64,000 nt of DNA from Carallia brachiata (Eukaryota; Streptophyta; Magnoliopsida; Malpighiales; Rhizophoraceae). The notes beneath the pieces are model-generated. The model did no database searches, had not been told where the DNA came from, and saw only the letters and a list, made by a program, of their open reading frames with translations. Shown here piece by piece: positions 37,427 through 50,654 of the stretch (within the stretch, counting starts at the first letter, position 1; every line of letters begins with the position of its first letter). The position numbers and the translations under genes are program-made. The stretch covers positions 2,137,656 through 2,201,655 of the forward strand of contig JADCRB010000041.1 of the NCBI GenBank assembly GCA_021464245.1. The letters run 5' to 3'.

Positions 37427-40069
37427 AAAAAAAAAAAAGCAAAAGTTAAAGATTTAATTTTTTATAATATTGTTATTTTATAATCATCTTCTCATTTAAT
37501 AAGAAATTGCGTTTATGCTTTCGTTCGGTACCTAAATTTTTTAATCGAATTATTTTTGCTGTTTTTACAATGGTGCCACTTCTAACGACACAAACGCACA
37601 GGAGCAACTGGGAGCTCGAAACAAGAATAACGGCAAAATAATTTTATTATTTTTGTAGTTTTATATTTTCAACAAAATTTTTTATTTTTTATTTAATATA
37701 TATTAAATTTAGTCTAACTGATTAGAGTGAAAAAACAGTTAAAAATTTTTTATCTCTCTTTTATTAATATACTGTTAATATCCTTTGAATTATAAATTCG
37801 TGATTCCAACAAAAATTTCTTTACTAGTTAGCGTGACTATTACGTACTCCTCCAAATATTATCACTTACTTAATTAGTGTTTTCGTTTTCACCATGTTCT
37901 TCTTATGACTGTGAACAAGGTCATTCCAAAGAAGGAAAGACAAATAGAGATGAGACAGAAGCAGCTTGTGTGGGCAACGAGAACAAGTCCTTCCTGTTTC
38001 CTGTTCCTGGATTAAAACGAATGATACGTGCGGAAAGAAAACTAAGTTATAACCAATCGCGTAGAGTTAAATTAGCATTGGAATTGTTTTCAAAATTAAA
38101 AGTTTGGAATAACAAATGCATACAGATAAAAAAAAAAAAAAGTTATAATCAATTAATTATAATTTAATTAGCACTAAAAATGGAAATATTCCCTGTTTCT
38201 GTAGAACCTACCCTACCTCACCTCAACAGAAATAAGATTAAAGGAAATTGACCGGAGCTCGGATAGAAATTCCCAATTCCTCACTTTTTTAACAAGAATG
38301 GGATGAGAATGGTATTAATGGTTCCAACTTACTACTGACGAGTGATTACTAAATGCCTAATCTTGTTGAGCATTTTATGATTTTATCATAGTGAATTCCT
38401 TTAAAACTTTTTTTTTTTGAAAGCTAAAATTGGGAATTCTATTTGAATTGGGATCAACGATCTTCATTGGGATGAGAGATGACATTCTTCGTCAAGAACT
38501 AAGACGGAAATGAGGTTTAGAATTAGAGTTGGAGATTGAGATAGTCATTTCCGTCTCTATCTCTATTCCCACCCCACCTTATTATCATTTCTAATTGATA
38601 CCATTATTTTCAAAAATGAACCAACCGATCAATCAAATCGGTTTAATTATTAATCGATCAAGCCATCGATTTGGTTTGATTTAAAAATATAGGCAATACT
38701 CAAACCACTCAAACTCATAAAAATTAGTCAAAAAATTAGAAAAATTGGTCTAATTTGTGGTCAAACCGATTTTTATTTAAATATAAAAAATTGTAATTAA
38801 ATATTATTTAAAGTATTATTGAGTCCTAAATTTTATTTAAATTTGTAATTGAATTATAAATGTGATATAAACTTCTAATTTAGCCATTAAAACTATAAAA
38901 TTTATGTATAATCAATTCTTTCAATAATTTTCCTTGTCACAAATATTTGAATTTAACCATTTAAAATGATTTTAATCAAATTATATCATATATAATTGTT
39001 ATTTTTTATTTTTTTATTATCAATATATATATATATATATATATTAATTAAATTCCGATTAAACCTTCAAACAATAACTTTTCCGCTTGGATTATTGTTT
39101 CCGTTTTCCAAATATTGACTGGTACAAAAAAGTGTGTTTATGACTGAACTTGGTCTGGCTCGTGGTCGTGGAGGACAAAACTGGGTTCCCGCCCTTTCAG
39201 AGAGGAGACCCCACAAGGCCGCAACACAACAACAGAGTGGGGTCCACTGCCACGCCAACAGAAGCATTTGCTAATCACGGGACTGAAAGTGACACTTCGA
39301 AGCTTCATCCTCTCCGTTGGTTGCTATGACATAGGCCCCACGGACATCCGCATGGGACCCGGCTTTTCTTTGTTTTCAGATTACCCTTAATCCGTCCCAT
39401 CATGGCCGTGGTGTCAGTGGTTCCCCCTCCCCCCTTCTTTATAATAAAGCACCTTTTTTGAACTTGATAAAGATAATGACTCTCTCTGGTCTCTATTATG
39501 AGAATACAATTAATGGGCAAAATTCAAATTTATACGGCTTTATATGTTTATCTCAAGATTTTCTATATTTTTTTAACCAATTTCAAATCATGTATTTTTA
39601 TTTTTTAAAAACGTACCAAAATAATGAACGGTTGTTAAATTTTTCTTAATTTGACCAATCAAAATTCATGGTTTGTCAATATTTTATACAAACAAATAAA
39701 AATTAATTTTCACTAACAACAGCAGCTACAATTAATACTGTTCAAAAATTGACCAATCTGATTCAATTTAATCAATCAAATTTGCACTAATCCGAACCTG
39801 TAAAATTCACTAAGATCTGAATTAGTTGTAATTTCAAAATTTTATAATCTACCAACAACGAATTAGAGGTTCAATCCTGCTAATCCGTCATATATATATA
39901 TATATATATATATATAAATTCCCTTAATACAAAACACATCGTAGCTTTAAGGCTATTAGCCTCTTAATGCAAAGCCACCCCCTTAAACCCTTAAAGTTGA
40001 CGTTGTTCCAGAGTCTTTCAATTTGTGTTCAATTCGCAAATCTAAATCACCCAATGAAATATTTTGAAG

Positions 40070-40455
40070 TTTTAGGGCGTGTTTGTTGTGAGAAGGAAAA
40101 GAAGGGAGAGAAAGAAAAATATAATCATTATCATATACTTTTTTTTCTTATATTTCTTTCTTCTCATTTTTTACACCACTCCAAACAATTTTATTTTCTC
40201 TCCACTTTTTCTCTCACAAATTACTATTCATTTTTTCTTTCACCACACTTTCTTTTTTTCAATTTTTCTACCCCTCCGAACAACTTTATTTTCTCTTCAC
40301 TTTTTCTCTCACAAATTACTATTTACTTTTCTTTCAACACGCTTTCTTTCTCTTCACTTTCTCAATCACTCTAAATAATTTTATTTTTTTTTTATTTTCT
40401 TTTTTTTTTCTCTCCCTTTTCCTACCCTTCCCTCCACTCCAAACACACCATTAAA
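40070..40455. mobile_element. hAT-like MITE (candidate)
   Basis: The left end ttttagggcgtgtttg matches the inverted right end (tttaatggtgtgtttgg on the other strand). The interior is pyrimidine-rich with direct repeats such as ctccactttttctctcacaaatta, seen twice. There is no coding capacity. No clear 8-bp target duplication is visible. Confidence 0.5.
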
Positions 40456-41410
40456 GACCGGAATGAGAGGCATTAATTCAAAATGAATAGTCATCCTTTG
40501 ATTATGAGGATTCAAACGAAATATATCAGTAGAATATTTTTTATTTTTTTATTTTTTAATAAAATCTAATCTGTTAAAATTAATCTAATCTAATCCAATA
40601 ATGACCGATTAAATTGGATGGAGTGAATATAGATAAAAATTTATTCAATCCGCTATCAACAAATTAAATATAAATATATCATAAAACTGACTAATACGAC
40701 CCGCAAACACTCTTAACTATAACAACATCAACAAAAAAGCTTCACTATAATAAACCAATGCACAATCCCCCAAACTAATCATCGCAGCTCCTCCACAAAA
40801 TTAAAGTCATACCACTTCCAACATAATTAACTATTTAATTTTATGATGCAATTTAATTTTATTATTATATAATTTTTTAAACAATATTTAATAATTTATT
40901 TATTTTTTATTTTTTAAAATTTTATTCATCTCATAATTTATATCTACTCAAATGTTACTACCTAATATTTTTTTTAAACATTATACGTTCTACAACTGAA
41001 CCCCTCTCCTTCAAATAAGACATCCAAGTTGCTACGTTTTCGTGGTTACTGTGCCAGTTGTTGAAATCAGATCATGCCTGTCTAGGACTAGATTTTGGCA
41101 CTAGTCCATAACGATCAAAGACGAATCCTGAACCCATTAATGAAGCAAATTGGGGAAAAATAAAACACAACGACCGAACATCCATGGCCAGGCATGACAA
41201 CCTACCGCTCTCCTCTGTTTCAAACGATACTGGCATCAAATGAGGACTACTACCTTTTGAACTTGCAAGAGATACTTACAGGAAAGGCCACCCAAGAAGT
41301 CGAAGCACAGAAGAAATGCTTTCTTCCTTAATTCGAAATTATTTACACTACAATTGTCCTTTTTCACTCCCCTGCTTTGTCTGTAATAGGCCCCCTGTGT
41401 AATTATTTCA

Positions 41411-41575
41411 ATTTTCAAGTACATCATTCATCGGGTCTGCTAATAAGGCAAGAACATCACTGTCAGTGAAGTTGGACTCGGCGCTTGGCAGCAAGCTCAA
41501 GAGGGATTCTGCCTTCCTGATTGAAAGCCGTGGATCAGCCCCCCTGCAGATGCATAATGAACCTTCAGCAGCACC
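41411..41575 (-). other. unassigned open frame, possible exon remnant
   Basis: A 55-codon open stretch on the minus strand reads KAESLLSLLPSAESNFTDSD and then VLALLADPMNDVLEN-stop. It has protein-like composition and a possible acceptor (catctgcag) inside it. I recognise no family. It lies 550 bp beyond the stop of the ASR3-like gene and could be an exon of a lost gene, an alternative last exon, or chance. Confidence 0.25.
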
Positions 41576-42122
41576 TCATAAATGGCTTTTCAGGAGGCCG
41601 CGGATTGGATCCCCTCCCATGCGCATATACAAACACACACGTGTGAGACTAAATATTAACTTAAGTGATCATATTGTTAGTTAAGAGTGTGATAAAAATT
41701 CGATTTCCACCACACTTTTCCCACCTTTCCTTGTCTAAGGACCAAAAAAAAAAAAACTAATGCACACGTGCGAGAGTATCTTAGTTATGCCTAGGGATGG
41801 AGTGGTGTGGTGGGGTTGGAGGGGCTGTACGCAAGGGATTGGGAATCACTTATGAAAATTATCCAAGACAACAACGATCAGAAGAATTATCTCATCAAGA
41901 AAAATTTTGCAAAATTACCAACAGAGAAGCAGGAATATGTTGGATCTCTGAATTTAGTGTCTTTGTATATGGACTAAAATGCCACTAAGCCACAAAAGTG
42001 GTGAGATGTATGGAAGCCATCTTGAGCGGGTAACTCATTTACTGATATTTTCACCTCAGTAATCATCCATGGAGCTTAGAGGGAAGCTCACCAATTATGT
42101 ACAGTCCTCTTACTGCTTCTAG

Positions 42123-44288
42123 TTATAACTTATCAGCTATTTTCCCGAGTGCATCCGCAAGCTTATTGAGGACAGTAAGCAAACCATCTGCATGGTTCTT
42201 CCGCTGCTCCCGGTCCAACTGAAAATTGGTGTTTTGAGCTTCGAGTTGAGCTGCCAGCATCTTACCATTCCTCTCCAAGACATCAATCAACTGATTATGC
42301 ACACTGACTACTTCCTCGTCCCCAGATGTTGCAAACCATTTCCGCTTCCGACCCTCATGTGTAGGAGAACCTGTCTCCGGATTTGAAGCCGGTTGTTTAT
42401 CATTTGTTGTGCCTGCAGTGAATGCAATTATGTCAAATCAAAACTTACAGCACAACATAACGTTCAAAATTGTTTATTTGCAGCGCACAAACTCAAGGAG
42501 CCAACCCTGAGACAATAAGCAAGTTAGAAGGCCGAGGCAAGCAGCCATACATATCAATTATCAAAGAGCAAGCATACATGTCCTAGCGGTTTTCTTCCGG
42601 GCAGTATCTCAGTTAAAACTGCGACTGATATTTTTTAAACAAAACTGATATTTTTGAAATGTAAAAATAACAAGTGTTTCAAAAATATTAATCGCAGTTT
42701 ACCCCAGGACAAATTCACCGAGGATACAAACTTTTTGTCATTATCAAAACACTATACTTTCTCCACGATGAGATACAATTGCAGAAGCAGAATCTTTCGA
42801 CAACTGACCATCCCATTTGGCTTATGATCCATATTTCACAATGTCACAATTTTAAACAAGACTTAGATCAGGTGTTGTTCATTGCAAATACGAAGATAAA
42901 TACATTACAAATTGGAAAACACAGTTTCATTCAGATGCCGGCCTGTTGAAAGGTTTAACCTATTCGGCACGATAACAGAGTAACAGTGATTGGCGTAGGG
43001 GAGAAAATGCTATAAGCCCAATAAACTTATCTGACCCATTAAGCAGAGGATGGGATAAACAAGTTAGTCCAATCCGAACTAATAGCTCATCTTAAAAATT
43101 CTTTAAAAAAAAGTTGAAAGGAAATGTCAACTCAAAGTCTAGGTGTAAACATTTCCGATTCACCAAAAATGACCAGAAGGGTCCAAACGTTAGGTGTAAA
43201 GATTGAAGAACATGGAACTCCAAGAAAAAAAAGAAAAACCAATAACACGGCTCTTTGAAGGCCGCGCGTATTTCTCATTTAGCCGCGAAGCTGAAGGCTG
43301 AAATTCATGAAACTAGGCATTCGCTTGTCTTTTGTAAGTCTAAATTGATTAAAGCCAGCGTTGTAACAGTCAGCCAATTAGCCACATATCATATGCTTAT
43401 AATTTTCAAGAATCCGAGACATGGTAGTAATGAAGTGATAATTATACGATCGTATAATCATAACAAACCAATCCATCAATAACAACAACAGCCACGACGA
43501 CGACAAGGACGCAAGAACGGACGCCCAGTATCAGAATAAAGCAGACTCCCAAATTTAATTACCTGGAATTGGTATGGGACCACCACCTGCTGCTGCCGCC
43601 GCCGCCTTTATCGGTTGGACGTCCTTGGCCGGCGGCGTCTCCTTTCCCGGGCTCCCACTGCCCTCCTCCTCCTGCTCGAAGTCTGAGAACAAGCCATCCT
43701 CAGCAGCTGCGCTTCTCCCGCTATCAAACACGATCTCCGCCACGTCTGCAGCCGGAGCAAGAGCCAAAGCCACCGCCGGCACAGCCGCCGAAGACGACAC
43801 GCCCCTGGCCCATCCAAGATATCGTAAACCTCCCTGTCGAAAAATCCGGGCAATTTCCTTTCCCTCCTCAAATCGTTCCTCATGACCCAAAACGACTCCG
43901 TCTCCTCCTGTATCTGAGACTCCCATTCTTTTATCTTCCTGTAGTCGCCGGCTAAATTGCTCCACCTCTTGCGGCACTGCACCGGCCCCCGGTTCACCCC
44001 GTGCCTCTTGCAGTAAGACGAGACCGTCGCCCACTTCGGTTCGACCTGACCGACCGAACCCAGGCCCATGCCCACGGCGCGGACCCTCCGGACTCCGCTC
44101 TCCGCCACTCGCTTCCCTTGTATGAGGACCAGAATCTCTTGCCTGGTCCAGCGGGGGAGCCTCGGGGTTTTGCTGCCTTCATCGCCGCCGTCAACCGCCG
44201 TCTGCCCGGTGTCGACGCCGTTAGCGGCTTGACCGCCAACAGGGCTCGAGGTTAAGCTTAATTGTTGTTGTTCATGCTCTAAAGCCAT
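42123..44288 (-). CDS. ASR3: trihelix transcription factor ASR3-like, with one apparent frameshift
   Basis: ASR3-type trihelix factors are nuclear repressors; Arabidopsis ASR3 dampens immune gene expression after phosphorylation by MPK4. Exon 1 (44288-43563) starts MALEHEQQQLSL and holds the trihelix domain: LPRWTRQEILVLIQGKR, PKWATVSSYCKRHGVNRGP, CRKRWSNLAGDYRKIKEWE. It continues to FDREVYDILDG. There, at about 43815-43825 (gggccagggg), the frame shifts; the expected continuation, ALALAPAAD ... FDSGRSAAAEDGLFSDFEQ, lies in the next frame. A one-base loss explains it, because adding one base also restores the phase needed at the intron (G|GC). Exon 2 (42412-42123) gives GTTNDKQPASNPETGSP, KRKWFATS and a C-terminal coiled-coil-like segment ending LGKIADKL. 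Restored length would be about 338 aa. The break sits in G runs, so a sequencing indel is a fair explanation. Orthology to ASR3 rather than a close paralogue is likely, not certain. Confidence 0.88.
42615..42705. repeat. short inverted repeat in the ASR3-like intron
   Basis: Left arm ttaaaactgcgactgatatttt pairs with right arm aaaaatattaatcgcagttta, about 90 bp end to end. It looks like a very small MITE within the intron (42413-43562). Confidence 0.55.
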
Positions 44289-46081
44289 TATAATTAAGCG
44301 AAGCGAGGGGCGACTAATTGCTTTAGCTTTAGAGGCACGTGACCGCGTTCAAGGGGCAGGGAAGTAACGGCGTTTTTAGGGAGAGTCCGTTACGCCGTTC
44401 ATCTTTCCGCTTGAAAGGTTGAGGAAGAGAGAGACAGGGAGGGGCATTGTAGTTTTGTACTGGGAAGAAGAATTAGAATAGAATTTGACTAATAATCAGG
44501 GAGAGTGAGAGAGGTTTTAGGTGGGTGTTTTTGTGGGATTGGTGGCGGTTTTGACGAATTGTGGGTTCCGTTTTACTGGCCAGCGGCCCGTAGGTGCAGG
44601 TGTATACATTGACTGCCCTTAAAATCTTTTAATAAATACCTTATTAAGAGCGTAATTAATTAGATTTGAGGGGTCATTTCCAAATTAATACGGGGTTAAT
44701 GGGATATCTTTCCTGGCTAAGCCAGATATTATTTTCTGTAACTTAAAAATTTGGCATTAAGAGGCCTAATTTTTTGAGCAACCCTCTAGCTCTGTCATTT
44801 TTTTTATTATGAAAAAACCATAAGAATATAAAATTTAATACAAATTAATAATATTTATCTATTATTTAAATTTTAATTATTGATTAAATGGTAGATTAAT
44901 ATAATTAATAATTTAAATTTAAATAGTAGATATATATTATTATTTTGTATTTAATTTTTTTTATCTATGTAGTAAAATTTATTTTTTTATTTGGTGATTT
45001 ATTGAATTACAAATTATATAATAGAATTGTTCTTCTCTTTTAATAAATTTCACAGTATCTCTTTTTAATATTAAATTTTAAATTTATAAAATAAAAATTT
45101 AAATTTAACTACTAAAATAAATTGTAAAAAATATATAATTGTATCTTATTGTGTTTGCTAATCAGCGGTTTTCAAAGGCCCCTGCAGCATATAAGGCTAA
45201 GTCATTATTTCTTTGACCACATTTGCCTTAGGCTGGCTGCCCGACGGGCACCTGCTTCTTCCGGGTAAACTTCTTTCCTCTCATCTCAGAATGCAAATGC
45301 CAAATATGTCGTAAAACATGTCAAGTGATTTTTTTTTAAATAGTTAAAAAAGCACTCGTTTTTAAACTATTATCATTTTTTTTAATCATGAATAAACTTA
45401 TCATGAATATTATTAGGACTAAATATTTTTACTCTAAATTATAGTATTAACGAATTTAAAATCTAACAACCAACATAACACAATATTTCTAACATATTGA
45501 AGTGTCACTATAGAGATTTAAACTTAAATTAATAAAAAATATATCAAATTACCACCTACGGTAGTAAAAAATATCAAGCGTTTTACGATAATTGTTGTTA
45601 GAATTATTTTAAAGGTGTTAGCGGTAACTAATCCTCTAATTCTTGTCATCTCTCTCTGGTCCTCCTCCAAAGCCACAAGGAAGAAGCATTAGAGCCAGGT
45701 CAATGTGGACTCAAACGCCATTTGAGTCATGTCAATGGGGACTAAAATGCCCATCAGGGGCAGCCAAGTGGCCCTAACCTGCCAGGCTGCCGCCAATAAA
45801 GAGAAGAGTGAGAATTTTGTCCAACTCTTTCTCTTTGGCCATCCTTTTTCTACACTAGCATTCTATTCTCACTTAATCATTTGGCTTAATCTTTACTTAA
45901 TGGATAATGACGCAAGTGCATGGTCCCATCCAGCTCCTTCATATTATATTAAAGCCACTAAAGAGAAATATGTCTCGCGGTAGCATTACTCGTGGCCCTC
46001 ACCCCTGCCTTAGGAGTGAAATGCTCGTCAACTCATATATATATGCTTCTTCTTTTCCCTTTATTTCTAATTATTTTCTTG

Positions 46082-46300
46082 TTTTTTTTTTGAGTCGAAA
46101 GATGTAATATTATTTATGCAATGATGTTGTCAACATCTTGGAAAATAAGAGAAGAAATATGGCCTAGGTGCCACTCATAACCCGAAGTCTCCCCAACCTT
46201 GGACAATGCAACCTTTGCTAAAGCATCCGCCACAGAATTAAATTGCCGACTGGCATGAGTAACGTCAAAGCTTGCAAAGCTGACTGCCTGGGCTTCTTTC
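46082..46300 (-). mobile_element. 5'-truncated LINE (L1-type), 3' end with RNase H tail
   Basis: On the minus strand 46298-46114 is open and reads FDVTHASRQFNSVADALAKVALSKVG, then EWHLGHISSLIFQDVDNIIA and a stop. HASRQFNSVADALAK is typical of the C-terminal part of the RNase H-like domain of plant LINE ORF2. About 20 bp past the stop, ctttcgactc is followed by a run of A, as expected of a LINE 3' end. The upstream part is missing, typical of incomplete reverse transcription. Confidence 0.75.
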
Positions 46301-49300
46301 TAATTGTTTCCATATTAATAGAACCTAGTCTTATTAGATCCTTGAATTAGTAGATGATGAATTCACTCTAAGACGTAACCTTACAACTTGGAAGCACAGC
46401 ACATGCCTAATGTAATGTCTCGTGAATCATGGGGAGGGGTTGCCATGTGAGATGGGGTTAGTACGGGGTCATATTCTCCCTGTGATACAATAGGGGACCA
46501 TTCCGTTGGCCTTCTTAATTCTTGATCTCACATCATATCACTAAATCACTAAATTGAATATAATCCTGAGAGGGCGACCTAAAGGGCATATAGAGCCACT
46601 CTTTTCCGATGGAAATCTCAAAATAACATTTCTCTTCATGCATCGTAATTATTTGTCGGCATAGGTTATATAGAATCTATACGTAAGTATATAAAGTCGA
46701 AATTGAGAGAAAATTCATGCTTTGTCTCTCTAACATATGCCAACTTCTTATAATTTGTAAATTATAAATAATATTAAAATATTTTATTATAATCAGAATT
46801 ATGATTCTATGTAAATTGAATTGTAATCAAATAAAAATTTTAATTAAATTGTTTAATTTGATAAATTCTCAACAATTATAATATGTTTTAGTATTATAAT
46901 AGAATCAGAATTTCAATTTCAATAGATTTAAAATTCTCATATGTATACTCTTTCTCACATTATAAAAGCACATGTATCCTTTTTTTTCATTAATTTTTTT
47001 TATTTCTTTTAACTAGATTTCTCAATTTTAAATTTTAGTTTTTTCATAAAAACAAATTCTCATCGAACTTGATGCTTATAATCCTCTTAACTAGAATTTA
47101 GTTTTTGTTTTTTTTTTCTCAATTATAATTGATTATTCTTAACACCTGTGTAGCAATATTGGCATAGCCTCATGTATCAAATCCCCAAAGCAAGACCGCT
47201 CGAGCAGCTAAAGCAAGGGAACTTTTAATTGATAAATCAAAGGTAATTATTCTTTTAATTTACCGTATATAGATTTTTCTTTGGTACATAGTCATAAATC
47301 ACATACCTGTTTTATAGTTTATATAATATAAATTTCATAACCTGTTTTCTGTGTCCAATTGTGGTACATTTTTTTTTTTTTTTTTACTTTTTTACATCTT
47401 TTGTTCCATAACTTGGCACTATTTTAGTTGGCAATTGTGAGACGAGATATACCAACTTTTTTAAAAAAAAAAATTGTCATCGTATATATGATGAACTCTT
47501 CAACCATTTGGGGGTTAATTGCAGGTCCCTACACTCACAGACATCCAGAGTTGTTTTTTGAACGGCCAAAACATTGTTTTCTTGAATAGCTTTGGTGAAA
47601 TTTGCTTTAAAAAAAAAAGAATTGCTTAGTTGGAGCGATGACTATTGCATGGTTGGGTATTTATACGTGCATTATATTGAAAATTAGATACATTTTTTTC
47701 AATTTTTTATCAAATTTAGTACTTATAAAAGACCAAAAAAAGACAAATAAAATACTAGTAAATCCTTATTCTTAAGACGGAAATAGAGTAAAAATTCACA
47801 TGTTTAAGTTTAATTTTAGGATTTTTAAAATTTTTTAATTTAAGAAATTCTCAAGAATTGTAGTCTTTGTTAGTATTTTAATAGAAATAGGATTTCAATA
47901 ATTGTAACCTTTCTTAGTATTATATTAAAATAAAAATTCCAATTTGAACAGATTTTAGAATTCTGCAAACTTCTTTTCATATTATAAAAGTACAAGTATT
48001 TTTGTCTATATTATAATTGTTTTCTTTTCTTCGAATTAAATTTCTTAATTTCAGTTTTTAGTTTTGCCATCCAAACAACTTCTCATCAATGTTAGTACTT
48101 ATAATTGATTATAGTTATTTTAGTTGTTTATAATTTTTTTTTTGGTTTTTTTACATATAATTATGTGAGAATATTTTTGGCATTAAGAAGTTTGATATTC
48201 TCTTTCTGATTATTTTCTTTTACTTTCTATTAATCAGATTTCTCAATTTTATATTTTAATATTTCCACCCAATTAGTGGTCATAATTTTTCTTGATTTTT
48301 CATGTTAGATATTCAATATTATATTCATAATAATCATAATATTTTACAAATATTATGTTTATTGTATTTGAGTTTCAAATATTTTTGTTGCTTGCAAACA
48401 TTAGGCCCTAAACAGTAGACATTTTGCATCCATTTGTCTTGATATTATCTTCTGGGTTAGATTTTGTTCTTTTTTAATTCAAAAAATTTGAAGAATAAAA
48501 AATAATAGTCAATTTCTGTTTAATGACAAAATATATATCTAAATAATTAAAAAAAGTATTAATTCCGTACATCGTACGGGTTATTTTCTAATTAAAGTAA
48601 CATGAACTGTGATTGAATTTCAAAAAAAAAAAATTATCAAATACTGTTTGATTCACTACATTTATTTGTATCTTTGTAATTCCCATGTCTAAGCATCTCG
48701 TTTAAATAAAGGAAAACAATGTATAGACCCAACTTTATTCCCTCGTATCTGAACGCATCACATACTGAATAATGTAAAATATCACTTGTTTAAGCATGTT
48801 TTTGATTTTTTTCCTTGTTTATTAATCGTATATATTGTGGCTGCTAACACAATGCTTAGATAAAAATTTAGGGAGAGAGACAAATGAGAATGAGGAAAGT
48901 AAGCGAAATTAAAAGTGAGAAAATATAAATTTTCTATCTTTTCCGTGTTTCGAAAAAGGTGATTGTGAGAGAAAAAAAAAAAAAAGGCTAGAAAAGAGTA
49001 AAATTAAGAAGAAATAAAATAATATGTGTTGTAATATTAATTTTATCTTTTAAGATAAAATTACTAATTATTGTTCTTCAACCCAAGGATAAACTGTACA
49101 AAATATATCTATAAATATAATTAATATAGTAATTTGAATAATTTATTTTGTTTTTTTTTTTAAAAAAAATTTTCAACGAAGCGGCCACTATCCTTTTGTT
49201 TTTTTTTTTTACTGGTATTATTGTAAGTGAGGTCAAAAAGGTCTTTCCAAACACAAATATTTCGTTTTTCCATCTACACCTCCTTTTCCCCAACCAAGCA

Positions 49301-50395
49301 GGATTTAGTCATTTTGAAGATGTGTCTACCACTTAGTCTCCATAAATGAAATGGGACTGTTGACGTTTAGGTCCATTTTAATCGGTTTATTCTTGTTATG
49401 TTGCCATCATTGACAAAATTTTTCAAAGAAAGGCTTGAACCCACCAAACAAACTTGATGCCTGCATGGTATTTTCCCATCAGTTAGTCGTTGCAAACACG
49501 TCAAGATTACCTAAATAAGAAATTTACAATGAAATTAGAAGCAGATGAAAAAAAGAGTCTTGAAACCCATAGCTCAGTCATTTGACCCTTTTTGACTTTT
49601 TTTAAACTTTAATTTACACATATTAATTTTAAATCTGTTACATATCAATTTTAATTTTATTTACTTGATGTATATTGCATATTAAATTTGAGACTTTGTA
49701 TATAAATTTTAAAAATTTTTTGTTCTGCACATTAACTTTTAACTTATTAAATAAAACATTAAAAAAAAAAAAAGCTAATGGGCCAGTACCTCTCCTCTCT
49801 TTTTCTCTCTTCCTCCTGTTATTCCTCTGGACCCTCCCCGTCCAGCTACCAATTTCTAAAAAAAAAAAGAAAAAGAAAAAAGGAAAAAAACAAAAGCATT
49901 TCCATCAGCAAAGGCGGGATTGTACAGCATGGAGACACGAATGGGGGTGGATTACTCATTTACCCGTGCTTGCAAATTAATTATGTATATTTTGTTCTAC
50001 TCAAAACAGTGTAAATATTAAAAAACACTCCACCATTTCCCCAAAAAAAAACTAACCGTACGTAAAAAACAGACAACATTAACAACGATCTCGGGATGGA
50101 CCATATATATAGCCATAGGGCAACACACAAGAAGTTTGTGATGACCAAAGTAAGCGAAAGTGGGTCTAGCAGCATCCCTTAATCATCCCTTAATCATTAA
50201 AATTAATCTCCTAATTATTTTTTTATCGATAGTAATCTCCTAATTACAGCGTTTGCCAATAGAAGCAATTAAGAATTCAGTGATGTTCCCCACGCCTATT
50301 GATAAAGAAGTTTTTATCCTAATGTTTCGCGCAAAACAATTAAAATATAGATGAGAGATAGAAGAAAAATATTCATTCCAGAGAGCTATGCTAAT

Positions 50396-50654
50396 GCCAT
50401 GTTTGGTATTTTTCAAGAAAGAAAAAAAAAAAAATTTCAAAATTTTCTACTCATTTTCTTTTTTATTTATTTTCAATCAATCCAAACAACTATTTTTTAT
50501 TTTTTCTATCACAAAATACTATTCTTTTTCTTTCTCACAACTTTCTAATCATTACTTTTTATCAATTATAATATCAACATTATTGTACTATTTTTTATTC
50601 ATTTTTTTTATTTATTTATTATTTAATTTCTCATTATCCAATCGCACTCTAAGT
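50396..50654. mobile_element. MITE-like relic (candidate)
   Basis: The left end gccatgtttggtatttttc and the inverted right end (agagtgcgattgg) resemble the ends of common hAT MITEs. The interior is T-rich and non-coding. Ends are weak. Confidence 0.3.

Larger units (their letters stand above)
35735..42122. other. long intergenic stretch between CRN and the ASR3-like gene
   Basis: It begins with the CRN 5' region, which has a (CT)n tract at 36135-36157. It then holds the foldback element (36322-37426), AT-rich sequence with (TA)n at 39024-39043 and 39890-39916, a GC-richer patch at 39150-39430 and a MITE-like element (40070-40455). An unassigned open frame on the minus strand lies at 41411-41575. 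The end of the stretch must include the 3' UTR of the ASR3-like gene. Confidence 0.5.

Noticed and set aside
39860..39885. B-box-like ggttcaatcc
   Set aside because: No A box at the right distance and no cloverleaf, so not called a tRNA gene.
40070..40378. Phe-rich open frames
   Set aside because: They translate a pyrimidine-rich MITE interior.
43569..44255. Several plus-strand open frames in the ASR3-like locus
   Set aside because: They are antisense shadows of a GC-rich exon; the minus strand has the conserved trihelix domain.
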